In this document: in pieces, positions 5,409 through 12,939 of the stretch
How positions within the stretch are numbered: the first letter of the stretch is position 1
Layout of the letters: every line of letters begins with the position of its first letter
Source of the DNA: an uncultured Faecalibacterium sp.
GTDB lineage: Bacteria > Bacillota > Clostridia > Oscillospirales > Ruminococcaceae
NCBI GenBank assembly: GCA_900772565.1
Contig: CAAHET010000156.1
Coordinates: 1 to 17,966, forward strand
Length of the DNA stretch: 17,966 bases
Direction: 5' to 3'
The notes under the pieces: model-generated
The model's database searches: none
What the model saw: only the letters and a program-made list of their open reading frames with translations
What the model was told of the DNA's origin: nothing
Position numbers and translations under genes: made by a program

Positions 5409-5951
5409 ATGAAGATGAAAAAACAGCTTTTGGCACTGCTGCTGGCGGCGGTCATGGTGTGCAGTCTGACCGGCTGCAAGGAGACCCTGAAAAAGGTGGC
5501 GCAGAAGGTGACGGGCCACTCCGAGGAAGTGCAGGAGGAGGATACCACCCGCTGGGCAGAATCCACCACCGACCCGCTGATCATTCAGGGCATTGCGGAT
5601 GCTTCGGCAAAGTATGCCACCGCCACCGCAGACGGCTGTCTGTACGCGGTGTTCAACGGCATCTGGAGCCGCAACACCGGCTACTTTACCGTGCCGGGCG
5701 GCAGTTTGAACATCATGGCCTGCGGCACCGCCGAGGGCACCCAGAAGTTCAAGGTGGCACTGTGGAAAAAGGTGGACGGCGGCGCAGCGTATGTGCCGGA
5801 CAGCACCTACTACGTCAAGACCGATGGCACCGACTACCGCTGCACCATTTCCGGGCTGGACCCGGCGGCGCAGTACCGCGTGACCATCTCCTATGATTCC
5901 AGCCGGTACTACCTGTACGGCCTGCTGAAGGTGGAGGGCATTGCCGGATGA
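5409..5951 (+). CDS. Hypothetical lipoprotein
   Basis: About 180 residues. The frame is open from ATG 5313, but that codon lies inside the promoter. AGGAAAG at 5400-5406 best serves ATG 5409 or ATG 5415, both directly before a signal peptide (KKQLLALLLAAVMVCSLTGC). LTGC is a clear lipobox, so the mature protein should be diacylated at this Cys and anchored outside the membrane. After a charged linker (KKVAQKVTGHSEEVQEED) the C-terminal ~120 residues look like a beta-sandwich. They run from ATADGCLYAVFNGIW and TGYFTVPGGSLNIMACG to a Tyr-rich strand end (YRVTISYDSSRYYLYGLLKV). This suggests an extracellular binding domain, but I recognise no family. Its stop overlaps the transporter start by 4 bases (ATGA). 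Confidence 0.8.
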   Translation: MKMKKQLLALLLAAVMVCSLTGCKETLKKVAQKVTGHSEEVQEEDTTRWAESTTDPLIIQGIADASAKYATATADGCLYAVFNGIWSRNTGYFTVPGGSLNIMACGTAEGTQKFKVALWKKVDGGAAYVPDSTYYVKTDGTDYRCTISGLDPAAQYRVTISYDSSRYYLYGLLKVEGIAG

Positions 5952-6865
5952 CGAACCAGACGAAAAATTCAATGCTGCTGATGCTGTGCGCCATGATCTG
6001 GGGCACAGCCTTTGTGGCGCAGAGCGCCGGCTCCGGCATGGGCGCGTTCTCCTTTCTGGCGGGGCGCAGCTGGATGGCGGTGCTGGTGCTGATCCCCACC
6101 GTCAAGGCGTTTGACGCTTTGCACCGCCGGCAGGGCAAGCCGGACGGCAAGCCCAAGACCGCTGCCGAGCGCAAGCTGCTGCTGAAAGCCGGGCTTGTGT
6201 GCGGCACGCTGCTGTTTTTAGCCAGCGCGGCGCAGCAGCTGGGCATCACGCTGGACCCCTCCACCGCCAAGGCGGGCTTCCTGACCGCCATGTATGTGGT
6301 GCTGGTGCCGGTGTTCGGCCTGTTTCTGGGCCGCAAGGGCAGCGCGCAGCTGTGGGTGAGCATGGCCATTGCCGTGGTGGGGCTGTACCTGCTGTGCATG
6401 AAGGACGGCTTTGGCAGCATCCAGAGCAGCGACTGGCTGCTGCTCTTGTGCGCGGTGCTGTTCAGCTTCCAGATCATGGCGGTGGATCATTTCTCTCCGC
6501 AGATGGACGGCGTGCGCCTGAGCCTTGTGGAGTTTTTTGTGGTGTCGGTGGAAAGCACCGTGGCGGCGTTTTTGTTCGAGCAGCCTGCCATGGCAGAGTT
6601 TGTCACCTTCGCCGGGCCCATCCTGTACTGCGGCATCATGTCCAGCGGCGTGGCCTACACCCTGCAGATTCTGGGTCAGCGGGATCTGAACCCCGCCGTG
6701 GCCAGCCTTATCATGTGTCTGGAAAGCGTATTCAGCGCCCTGGGCGGCTGGCTGCTGCTGCACCAGAACCTTTCTTTCCGGGAATCTTTCGGCTGCGTGC
6801 TGCTGTTTGCCGCCGTGGTGCTGGCGCAGCTGCCCCTTGGCCGCCTGATGCGGAGCAAGGCCTGA
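5948..6865 (+). CDS. EamA-family (DMT superfamily) transporter
   Basis: A 305-residue polytopic protein with about ten membrane helices in two EamA repeats, the usual size of the family. The first repeat has the signature MLCAMIWGTAFVAQ near the N-terminus and AGFLTAMYVVLVPVFGLFLG around residues 110-130. The second repeat contains SSGVAYTLQILGQRDLNPAVA followed by the typical end LESVFSALGGWLLL. These proteins move small metabolites or drugs across the cytoplasmic membrane; the substrate cannot be read from sequence. ATG 5948 overlaps the lipoprotein stop by 4 bases, and the next gene starts 1 base after its stop. It is therefore an inner gene of the 5409-8940 operon. Confidence 0.92.
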   Translation: MTNQTKNSMLLMLCAMIWGTAFVAQSAGSGMGAFSFLAGRSWMAVLVLIPTVKAFDALHRRQGKPDGKPKTAAERKLLLKAGLVCGTLLFLASAAQQLGITLDPSTAKAGFLTAMYVVLVPVFGLFLGRKGSAQLWVSMAIAVVGLYLLCMKDGFGSIQSSDWLLLLCAVLFSFQIMAVDHFSPQMDGVRLSLVEFFVVSVESTVAAFLFEQPAMAEFVTFAGPILYCGIMSSGVAYTLQILGQRDLNPAVASLIMCLESVFSALGGWLLLHQNLSFRESFGCVLLFAAVVLAQLPLGRLMRSKA

Positions 6866-6866
6866 C

Positions 6867-7421
6867 GTGGCGGCAAAGCCGTGCGCCCAGCTGCGCAGCG
6901 TGGAGGGCATCCAGTACGAGCTGGTGCGCAAAAAGGTAAAGCAGCTGCACCTGCGGGTGCGGGACAACGGCACCGTGATGGTAAGCATCCCCCTGACGGC
7001 CAGTCTGGAACAGGCTGACCGTTTTGTGCTGCAAAACGCCCAGTGGATCCGGGATACCCGGGTGAAGAACATCACCAAGCGGAACAAGGATAACGCCGAC
7101 CTGCCGGACAAAGCCACGGCGCTGGCCTACTTTACCGCCATGAGCGATAAGGTCTACCCGGCCTTTGCCGGGGCGCTGGGCGGGCAGAAGCCTGTCCTGA
7201 AAGTGCGCAGCATGACCAGCCGCTGGGGCGTGTGCTGCCCGGCTAAGCGGCAGATCACCCTTGCCTTGCAGCTGTATAATCAGCCCCCTGCGGCGCAGAT
7301 CTATGTGGTAGTACACGAGTACTGCCACTTTTTGCAGTTGAACCACAGTCCGGCCTTCTGGGCGGAGGTGGAAAAGCTTCTGCCGGACTGGAAGGCCCGG
7401 CGGGAGCTGCTGAAAAAATAA
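6867..7421 (+). CDS. YgjP-like (M48/SprT-type) zinc metallopeptidase domain protein
   Basis: A 184-residue protein of the YgjP/DUF45 family. It has a beta-rich N-terminus (YELVRKKVKQLHLRVRDNGT), a central RSMTSRWGVCCPAKRQITLA block, and the zinc motif HEYCH at residues 150-154 with a third ligand His160 in LNHSPAFW, then FWAEVEKLLPDWK. The HExxH...H arrangement and the SRWG block are diagnostic of the family. The E. coli relative is a conserved metal-dependent hydrolase of unclear substrate. It starts at GTG 6867, one base after the transporter stop, so it probably relies on coupled translation. About 28 bases separate it from the flippase gene. Confidence 0.88.
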   Translation: MAAKPCAQLRSVEGIQYELVRKKVKQLHLRVRDNGTVMVSIPLTASLEQADRFVLQNAQWIRDTRVKNITKRNKDNADLPDKATALAYFTAMSDKVYPAFAGALGGQKPVLKVRSMTSRWGVCCPAKRQITLALQLYNQPPAAQIYVVVHEYCHFLQLNHSPAFWAEVEKLLPDWKARRELLKK

Positions 7422-7449
7422 TCTATCGTAAAAACGGAGGGAAATTCCC

Positions 7450-8940
7450 TTGGAAAACGAAAAAAAGACCGGCGATAAATATTCCAAACTGGCCGGCAAT
7501 ACCCTGATCTTTGCAATTTCCAGCTTTTCATCCAAGCTGCTCACCCTGATCGTACAGCCCTTTCTGACCTACGCCATGGCGGAGATCTCGGATCTGGGTC
7601 TGTCCAAGATCCTGAGCCAGTACGCAAACCTGCTCATCCCCTTTGTGTCCATGGGCATGTCCAACGCCATCATCCGCTTTGGTCTGGACAAGGGCAACAG
7701 TGAAAAACAGGTGTTCACCAACGGTCTGCTCACCATTCTGGGCGGCTTTGGCATACTGGTGCTGTGCTGGCCGGTCACCCAGTTTTTGCCGGATATGGCG
7801 CAGTACGGTCTGCTGATCTACATTTATGTGCTCATGAGCTGCCTGCGTACCCTGTGCACCCAGTTCGTGCGCAGCCGCCAGTGGAACAAGCTGGTGGCAG
7901 TGGACGGCGTGCTGTGCACCGTGGCCACCATGGCGTTCTATGTGCTGTATCTGGTGGGCTTCAAGTGGGGTGCTAACGGCTACCTGCTGGCCATCATCAG
8001 CGGCGACCTTGTCAGCGTGCTGTTCCTGACGTTCACCGGCAAGCTGTGGAACTATGTGGAGCTGAAGGGCATCAACAAAAAGCTGTGGCGGCAGATGCTC
8101 AACTTCTCGCTGCCCATGATCCCGGCGCAGATCAGCTTCTGGATCATCAACGCTTCCGACTTGTTCTTTGTGCGCGAGATGTGCGAAGGGCTGGACGGAC
8201 GCACCGGCAACGCATGGAGCGGCCTGCTTTCCACCGGCTACTTCCTGCCCACCATCCTGACCACGCTGGGTCTGATCTTCTACGACGCATGGCAGCTTTC
8301 CGCCGTCACCGAGGAAGAGGAGCGCGCCCGGTTCTTTACCAAGATCTTCCGCACCTACTCCAGTGTGCTGTTCTGCTGCGCGGCGGGCATTATCTGGCTG
8401 TGCCGCCCGGTGATGCACGTCATGAAGTCCAACTATTATTACGCATGGCACTTTGTGCCGTTCCTTGTGCTGGCTTCCACCTGCAGCTGCTTCAACCAGT
8501 TCATGAACAGCGTTTATGTGGTGACCAAAAAGTCTGACCGCAGCATGGTCACCATGATGGCGGGCGCTATCAGCAACTGCATCATGAACTATTTCTTTAT
8601 TAAGTGGTGGGGGCCTGTGGGCGCGACCTATGCGTCCTTCCTTGGCCTTGCGCTGGTGTTCACTCTGCGTGCGGTGGACGCCCGCCGCATGATCGGGATG
8701 CATGTCCACCCGGCGCGGGTGCTGGCAAATGCCGCCGCGCTGGTTTTTGAGGCTTTTGTGCTGCTGGCAGAGCCGCCGCTGTACGGGCTGTGGACAGGGC
8801 TTATCACGCTGGTGATCATTCTGTACAACTTTGCAGGCGTATGGGCCATGGCGCGGGTGCTGCTGCCCCGCCTGCTTGGCCGCCGGGGCAAGACGCTGGT
8901 AGCCGCCGTGGACGGCTGGCTGAAGCCGAAAAAGGCGTAA
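7450..8940 (+). CDS. Polysaccharide/oligosaccharide flippase (MOP superfamily)
   Basis: A 496-residue membrane protein with about 12-14 helices, typical of Wzx/PST-type flippases. After a short charged N-terminus comes SKLAGNTLIFAISSFSSKLL, the usual first-helix pattern, then LSQYANLLIPFVSMGMSNAI. The middle holds FSLPMIPAQISFWIINASD, another family hallmark. The C-terminal helices end in a basic tail (WLKPKKA). Such proteins flip lipid-linked glycans across the cytoplasmic membrane for capsule, teichoic acid or related polymers. The TTG start at 7450 follows GGAGGG at a 9-base gap. No glycosyltransferases lie nearby, so its glycan cannot be deduced. It is last in the 5409-8940 operon, followed by a strong hairpin. 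Confidence 0.88.
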   Translation: MENEKKTGDKYSKLAGNTLIFAISSFSSKLLTLIVQPFLTYAMAEISDLGLSKILSQYANLLIPFVSMGMSNAIIRFGLDKGNSEKQVFTNGLLTILGGFGILVLCWPVTQFLPDMAQYGLLIYIYVLMSCLRTLCTQFVRSRQWNKLVAVDGVLCTVATMAFYVLYLVGFKWGANGYLLAIISGDLVSVLFLTFTGKLWNYVELKGINKKLWRQMLNFSLPMIPAQISFWIINASDLFFVREMCEGLDGRTGNAWSGLLSTGYFLPTILTTLGLIFYDAWQLSAVTEEEERARFFTKIFRTYSSVLFCCAAGIIWLCRPVMHVMKSNYYYAWHFVPFLVLASTCSCFNQFMNSVYVVTKKSDRSMVTMMAGAISNCIMNYFFIKWWGPVGATYASFLGLALVFTLRAVDARRMIGMHVHPARVLANAAALVFEAFVLLAEPPLYGLWTGLITLVIILYNFAGVWAMARVLLPRLLGRRGKTLVAAVDGWLKPKKA

Positions 8941-8964
8941 AACGGAAAAATTATTTGTGATTTC

Positions 8965-9006
8965 GGAATACCGGAGCGTCTGCGGACGCTCCGGTATTCC
9001 ATTTTC
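8965..9006 (+). terminator. Intrinsic terminator of the 5409-8940 operon
   Basis: A perfect 16-bp stem (GGAATACCGGAGCGTC, 8965-8980, with its complement at 8985-9000) around TGCG, followed by ATTTTC. The stem is very strong, the T-run short. It lies 25 bases after the flippase stop. Confidence 0.8.
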
Positions 9007-9086
9007 ACGGGAAGGGTCGTAAGGGAAAACGGCATTTGCAACGCCTGCTTCCTACGGAAGCGGCGGCGCCGCGGAGAGCGGGCTCG

Positions 9087-9234
9087 CCCTCTCAGTCACC
9101 TTCGGTGACAGCTCTCCCAAAGGGAGAGCCAAGAGCACTGCCGGAAATTTTCTCATTGCACCTAATACTTTAGCAACGTGCCTCAGACCTTGGCTCCCCC
9201 TTTGGGGGAGCTGGCGCGGGAGCGCCTGAGAGGG
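9087..9234. repeat. MITE-like palindromic repeat, copy A
   Basis: A 148-bp unit with ends CCCTCTCAG and CTGAGAGGG (9-bp perfect inverted repeats). Inside are four hairpins in order: GTCACC/GGTGAC, GCTCTCCC/GGGAGAGC, GCTCCCCC/GGGGGAGC and GGCGC/GCGCC. A 39-base stretch (9109-9147) is identical to copy D at 16612-16650, and the next 27 bases differ at 3 positions. It has no coding capacity. It lies between the flippase terminator and the DUF1538 promoter. The remaining gap bases (9007-9086) hold only a small GCTTCC/GGAAGC hairpin. Confidence 0.85.
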
Positions 9235-9299
9235 CTCGCTTCGGGAAACGTAAATTTTTACAATTTATGGAACTTGCTCAAGTTTTTTCCTTCTGCCGG

Positions 9300-9328
9300 T
9301 TGACGGCATCCCCCGGAATCCGTATACT
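9300..9328 (+). promoter_or_regulatory. Strong sigma-70-type promoter of DUF1538-PII operon
   Basis: TTGACG (9300-9305), exactly 17 bases, and TATACT (9323-9328) give a near-consensus promoter. Transcription should start around 9335-9340, at the edge of the palindrome 9340-9357. Confidence 0.85.
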
Positions 9329-9339
9329 ATAAATATATC

Positions 9340-9357
9340 TTGTACAAAAGTGTACAA
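9340..9357. promoter_or_regulatory. Perfect palindromic operator candidate
   Basis: TTGTACA (9340-9346) and TGTACAA (9351-9357) form a perfect 7-bp inverted repeat around AAAG. It sits at the predicted transcription start of the promoter 9300-9328, a classic repressor position. As RNA it would be a weak AT-rich hairpin without T-run, so a dimeric DNA-binding protein is more likely. The regulator is unknown. Confidence 0.65.
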
Positions 9358-9378
9358 ACAGGATACAGACGAAAGGCG

Positions 9379-10929
9379 GTGGACATCATTCTCAGACGAT
9401 CGCTCCCCAAGCTGCGGGAAAAGCTTTTGGAGGCGCTGCAGGCGGTGCTGCCCATTGTGGCCATTGTGCTGGTGCTCTGCTTTACGGTAGCACCGGTGTC
9501 GCCCAGCATCCTGCTGTGCTTTTTGCTGGGCGCTGCCATGATCGTGGTGGGCATCATGTTCTTTACTCTGGGTGCAGAGATGAGCATGACCCCCATGGGC
9601 GAGCGGGTGGGTGCAGTTATCACCCGCAGCCGCAAGCTGCCCCTCATCCTCGTGCTCGGCTTTTTGCTGGGCTTCCTTATCACCATCTCCGAGCCGGACT
9701 TACAGGTGCTGGCAAATCAGGTGCCCTCCATCCCCAGCGGCACCCTGATCCTTTCGGTGGCGGCGGGCGTGGGCCTGTTTCTGGTCTTTGCCTTCCTGCG
9801 TATGCTCATCGGTATCGCGCTGCCAAAGCTGCTGGTGCTGTTCTATGGGCTCATCTTTCTGCTGGCGGCCTTTGTGCCCAAGGAGTTTCTCGCGGTGGCG
9901 TTTGACTCCGGCGGCGTGACCACCGGCCCCATGACCGTGCCCTTTATCATGGCGCTGGGCGTGGGCGTTTCCTCCATCCGCAGCGACCGCCACGCGGCGG
10001 ACGACAGCTTTGGTCTGGTGGCCATGTGCTCCATTGGCCCCATTCTGGCGGTGCTGACGCTGGGCATCGCGTTCCGCGCAGCGGACAGCACCTACATCCC
10101 GCCTGTTCTGCCGGAGGTGGCAGACTCGGTGGAACTGTGGAAGCTGTTCCGGGAAGGTCTGCCCACCTATCTTGCCGAGATCGCCCGCTCGCTGCTGCCC
10201 ATCGTGCTGATGTTCGGGGCATTTCAGCTCATCGCCCTGCGGCTGGACCGCCGCACGCTGGGGCGCATCGGCGTGGGTCTTGTGTATACCTATATCGGCC
10301 TTGTGCTCTTTTTGACCGGCGCAAACGTGGGCTTTATGCCCGCCGGTAACTATCTGGGGCAGGTGCTGGCAGGCAGCGGGATGCGCTGGGCGCTCATCCC
10401 TATCGGCATGCTCATCGGCTACTTCATCGTCAAGGCTGAGCCTGCGGTCTATGTGCTGAACAAGCAGGTGGAAGAGGTGACCGACGGTGCCATCTCGGCG
10501 CAGGCCATGGGTCTGGCACTTTCCGCAGGCGTGTCCATCTCGGTGGGTCTTGCCATGGTGCGGGTACTGACCGGCATCTCCATCCTGTGGTTCCTTGTGC
10601 CGGGCTATGTGTTCGCCATCAGCATCTCCTTTGTGGTGCCCAAGCTGTTCACCGCCATCGCATTCGACGCGGGCGGCGTGGCTTCCGGCCCCATGACCGC
10701 CACCTTCCTGCTGCCGCTGGCGCAGGGTGCCTGCGTGGCAGTGGGCGGCAACATCGTGACTGACGCCTTCGGCGTGGTGGCCATGGTCGCCATGACCCCG
10801 CTTATTACCGTGCAGATGATGGGTCTGGTGGCGCAGCTGCGCACCCGCAAGGCACGGACGGCGCAGCCCGCTGCGGTGCTTGCCACCGTGTTTGCGGATC
10901 TGCCGGATGACGCCATTATCGAGCTGTAA
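9379..10929 (+). CDS. DUF1538 family membrane protein (putative transporter)
   Basis: About 516 residues, polytopic, made of two homologous halves. FDSGGVTTGPMT near residue 175 and FDAGGVASGPMT near residue 429 are the paired DUF1538 signatures. Each is followed by a DxFGxVAM motif (DDSFGLVAMCS, TDAFGVVAMVA). The inverted or tandem repeat plan and the conserved Gly-rich loops resemble secondary transporters, but the substrate is unknown. The open frame can extend to a TTG at 9340, but that codon lies in the palindrome at the transcription start. I prefer GTG 9379 after GAAAGG, although the spacing is short. The PII-like gene follows 12 bases later, so the PII protein probably gates or senses for this channel, as AmtB-GlnK pairs do for ammonium. 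Confidence 0.85.
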   Translation: MDIILRRSLPKLREKLLEALQAVLPIVAIVLVLCFTVAPVSPSILLCFLLGAAMIVVGIMFFTLGAEMSMTPMGERVGAVITRSRKLPLILVLGFLLGFLITISEPDLQVLANQVPSIPSGTLILSVAAGVGLFLVFAFLRMLIGIALPKLLVLFYGLIFLLAAFVPKEFLAVAFDSGGVTTGPMTVPFIMALGVGVSSIRSDRHAADDSFGLVAMCSIGPILAVLTLGIAFRAADSTYIPPVLPEVADSVELWKLFREGLPTYLAEIARSLLPIVLMFGAFQLIALRLDRRTLGRIGVGLVYTYIGLVLFLTGANVGFMPAGNYLGQVLAGSGMRWALIPIGMLIGYFIVKAEPAVYVLNKQVEEVTDGAISAQAMGLALSAGVSISVGLAMVRVLTGISILWFLVPGYVFAISISFVVPKLFTAIAFDAGGVASGPMTATFLLPLAQGACVAVGGNIVTDAFGVVAMVAMTPLITVQMMGLVAQLRTRKARTAQPAAVLATVFADLPDDAIIEL

Positions 10930-10941
10930 AGGAGGCAGAAC

Positions 10942-11640
10942 GTGAGCAGTTTGTTTTTGATGATCACCATCACCGACCGCCGCTCTACCGACGGCTTTTT
11001 GCAGCTGTACAAAAGCCACGGCGTAACGGTAAGTATGCGCACCGTGGGCTCCGGCACGGCGGTGCAGGAGACCCTTTCCACCCTTGGACTGGAAAAGACC
11101 GAAAAGGCGGTGCTGCTGGCTGTGGTAACGGCAGAAAGCTGGCAGAAGATCCAGAAGGATCTGCGCCGCAAAATGCAGATCGATGTGCCGGGCACCGGCA
11201 TTGCGTTCATTGTGCCGCTGAGCAGCATCGGCGGCAAACGGGCGCTGATGTTCCTCACCGAGCACCAGCCCCTTACATGGAAGGAGGAGAGCACCTTGAA
11301 GGATACCCGCTATGAACTGCTGCTGGTGGTGGCAAATCAGGGCTACACCGGCTCCATTATGGACGCTGCCCGCACCGCCGGTGCAGGCGGCGGCACGGTG
11401 ATCCACGCAAAGGGCACCGGCATGGAAGGTGCAGCCGCCTTTCTGGGCGTGGAGCTGGTGAACGAAAAGGAACTGGTGCTTATCGTCAGCCGCACCAGCC
11501 AGAAAAACACCATCATGAAAGCCATCATGGAGGGGGCAAACCCCAAGGCGGGCGCCATCGTGTTCTCGCTGCCGGTGACCGATACCGCCGGTCTGCGGCT
11601 GATGGAAGAGGACGAAGCCCAGCCGGAAGCTGCCCTGTGA
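10942..11640 (+). CDS. Tandem PII-like (GlnB superfamily) regulator
   Basis: A 232-residue protein of two PII-like modules. The first (~1-105, SLFLMITITDRRSTDGFLQLY to GIAFIVPLSSIGG) is divergent. The second (~118-220) reads YELLLVVANQGYTGSIMDAA, AGAGGGTVIHAKGTG, then KELVLIVSRTSQKNTIMKAI and AIVFSLPVTDTAGL, the beta-alpha-beta PII core with a shortened T-loop. The T-loop Tyr uridylylated in GlnB is not evident. Ordinary PII proteins are ~112 residues and trimeric, so a fused pair would give a pseudo-hexameric arrangement. GTG 10942 follows GGAGG by 6 bases. Pairing with DUF1538 is a recurring arrangement as I remember it. Its ligand (nucleotide, bicarbonate or other) is unknown. Confidence 0.83.
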   Translation: MSSLFLMITITDRRSTDGFLQLYKSHGVTVSMRTVGSGTAVQETLSTLGLEKTEKAVLLAVVTAESWQKIQKDLRRKMQIDVPGTGIAFIVPLSSIGGKRALMFLTEHQPLTWKEESTLKDTRYELLLVVANQGYTGSIMDAARTAGAGGGTVIHAKGTGMEGAAAFLGVELVNEKELVLIVSRTSQKNTIMKAIMEGANPKAGAIVFSLPVTDTAGLRLMEEDEAQPEAAL

Positions 11641-11660
11641 CCCCTTAAAAATTGATCCCG

Positions 11661-11704
11661 ATATCCGCATTTATCGCCGAAGGCTTGATAAATGCGGATA
11701 TTTT
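11661..11704 (+). terminator. Intrinsic terminator of DUF1538-PII operon
   Basis: ATATCCGCATTTATC (11661-11675) pairs with GATAAATGCGGATAT (11687-11701) for 15 bp. Inside, GCC/GGC may extend the pairing. TTTT closes it. It stands 20 bases after the PII stop, and its 3' arm overlaps the -35 of the next promoter. Confidence 0.82.
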
Positions 11705-11713
11705 CGTTATCAT
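11685..11713 (+). promoter_or_regulatory. Promoter of the YitT-family gene
   Basis: TTGATA (11685-11690), 17 bases, TATCAT (11708-11713). The -35 lies inside the loop and 3' arm of the upstream terminator. Transcription should start near 11720, giving a leader of about 33 bases. Confidence 0.6.
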
Positions 11714-11752
11714 AGTAGAAGAAACTTCAACTATAAACAAAGGAAGATGAAG

Positions 11753-12631
11753 ATGACGCAATTAACACGCAAGCAACAGCAGCTCTTCAACGCACTGTCC
11801 ATCGTGGTGGGCAACGCGATGTATGCGCTGACTGTGGTATTATTTCTGATGCCCTCCGGCCTGATCACCGGTGGTGCTACCGGTATCGCACTGGCTTTCA
11901 ACAAGGTCACCGGCCTGCCGGTGTCCGCAGTGCTGTTCGTGGTCAACGTGGCCATGCTGCTGCTGGGCTGGTGGGTGCTGGGACGCCGCTTTGCCCTGAA
12001 CACCATGGCAAGCACGGTGCTCAGTCCCTTTTTTATGGCGCTGTGGGAGCGGCTGCTGGGCAACCTTGTGCTGACCGATGATCTGGTGCTGAACACCGTA
12101 TTCGCGGGCTTTGGCATCGGCATCTCGCTGGGCATCACCATCCGCGCCGGTGCTTCTACCGGCGGCATGGATATCCCCCCGCTGGTGCTGAACAAGTGGT
12201 TCCATCTGCCGGTATCCAGCACCATGATGGCTTTTGATTTTCTCATTCTGGCGGCGCAGGCGGCGTTCAGCCCGGTGCGGCAGTCCCTGTACGGCGTGGT
12301 GATGGCTATCATCTACACCGTTGTGCTGGACAAGGTGCTCATGCTGGGCACCACCCGCACCGAGGTAAAGATCATCAGCGCCAAGTCCGACGAGATCTGC
12401 GCGGCTATTTTTGCGCAGCTGGACCGCGGCGTGACCATCCTGCACGGCGAGGGCGGCTATTTGCGGGAGCCGGAGTCAGTGCTGCTGAGCGTGGTCTCCA
12501 ACCGGCAGCTGCCAAGGCTGGAAAAGCTGGCGCACGCCATCGACCCCACCTGCTTTATGATCGTGAGCCACGTTACCGAGGTAAGCGGGCGCGGATTCTC
12601 GCTGGAAAAGGACTATCAGGCAGAGGGGTGA
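11753..12631 (+). CDS. YitT family membrane protein (DUF161 + DUF2179)
   Basis: A 292-residue protein. The N-terminal ~190 residues hold five or six membrane helices of the YitT/DUF161 type (NAMYALTVVLFLMPSGLITG, GATGIALAFNKVTGLPVS, and GITIRAGASTGGMDIPPLVL, whose GxSTGGxD motif is diagnostic). The C-terminal part (~205-290, TEVKIISAKSDEI to TCFMIVSHVTEVSGRGF) is the cytoplasmic DUF2179 domain. Function is not established; the family is widespread in Firmicutes. AAGGA at 11740-11744 favours ATG 11753 over ATG 11747, where spacing would be 2 bases. It is a single gene, preceded by its own promoter and followed 19 bases later by repeat copy B. Confidence 0.9.
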   Translation: MTQLTRKQQQLFNALSIVVGNAMYALTVVLFLMPSGLITGGATGIALAFNKVTGLPVSAVLFVVNVAMLLLGWWVLGRRFALNTMASTVLSPFFMALWERLLGNLVLTDDLVLNTVFAGFGIGISLGITIRAGASTGGMDIPPLVLNKWFHLPVSSTMMAFDFLILAAQAAFSPVRQSLYGVVMAIIYTVVLDKVLMLGTTRTEVKIISAKSDEICAAIFAQLDRGVTILHGEGGYLREPESVLLSVVSNRQLPRLEKLAHAIDPTCFMIVSHVTEVSGRGFSLEKDYQAEG

Positions 12632-12650
12632 GCGTGACTATTGGTCAAAA

Positions 12651-12823
12651 CCCTCTCAGTCACGCCTGACGGCGTGCCAGCTCCCCCGAAGGGGGAGCTT
12701 TATGGGTACTGACCGGAAGATGCGTAAAAGCTCCCCCCGAGAGGAAAGACTTCCCCCGGTCGGGGGAAGATGTCGTGCAGCGACAAAAGGGGGAATCTGG
12801 CGAACGGAGTGAGCCTGAGAGGG
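12651..12823. repeat. MITE-like palindromic repeat, copy B
   Basis: 173 bp bounded by CCCTCTCAG and CTGAGAGGG; with flanking AAAA/TTTT the terminal inverted repeat reaches 13 bp. Internal hairpins include CACGCC/GGCGTG, AGCTCCCCC/GGGGGAGCT, CTTCCCC/GGGGAAG and TGTCG/CGACA. It is the longest copy, with an extra GC-rich insert compared with A and D. It fills the gap between the yitT-like gene and the promoter of the DUF1858 operon and could act as a transcription end for the former. Confidence 0.8.
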
Positions 12824-12853
12824 TTTTACAAAAATCGGATTTTCCCAAGGCTC

Positions 12854-12883
12854 TTGCAAAACTGCCCCGGTTTGGGGTATAGT
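12854..12883 (+). promoter_or_regulatory. Promoter of the DUF1858-trmK-NIF3 operon
   Basis: TTGCAA (12854-12859), 18 bases, TATAGT (12878-12883). It begins 30 bases after repeat B and lies about 57 bases before the first start codon. Confidence 0.6.
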
Positions 12884-12939
12884 ATAGAGGAACAGTAGGT
12901 TATACTGTATCTCACCCAAAACAGAAAGGAAAAGCTATC

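Noticed and set aside
9083..9238. CTCG target-site duplication around repeat copy A
   Set aside because: CTCG does flank both ends, but four bases is short and the other copies show complementary, not direct, flanking bases.
9700..11670. Long minus-strand open frame (about 656 codons) opposite DUF1538 and PII
   Set aside because: It mirrors GC-rich genes with strong family evidence, is His/Gln/Gly-rich without domains, and has no ribosome binding site.
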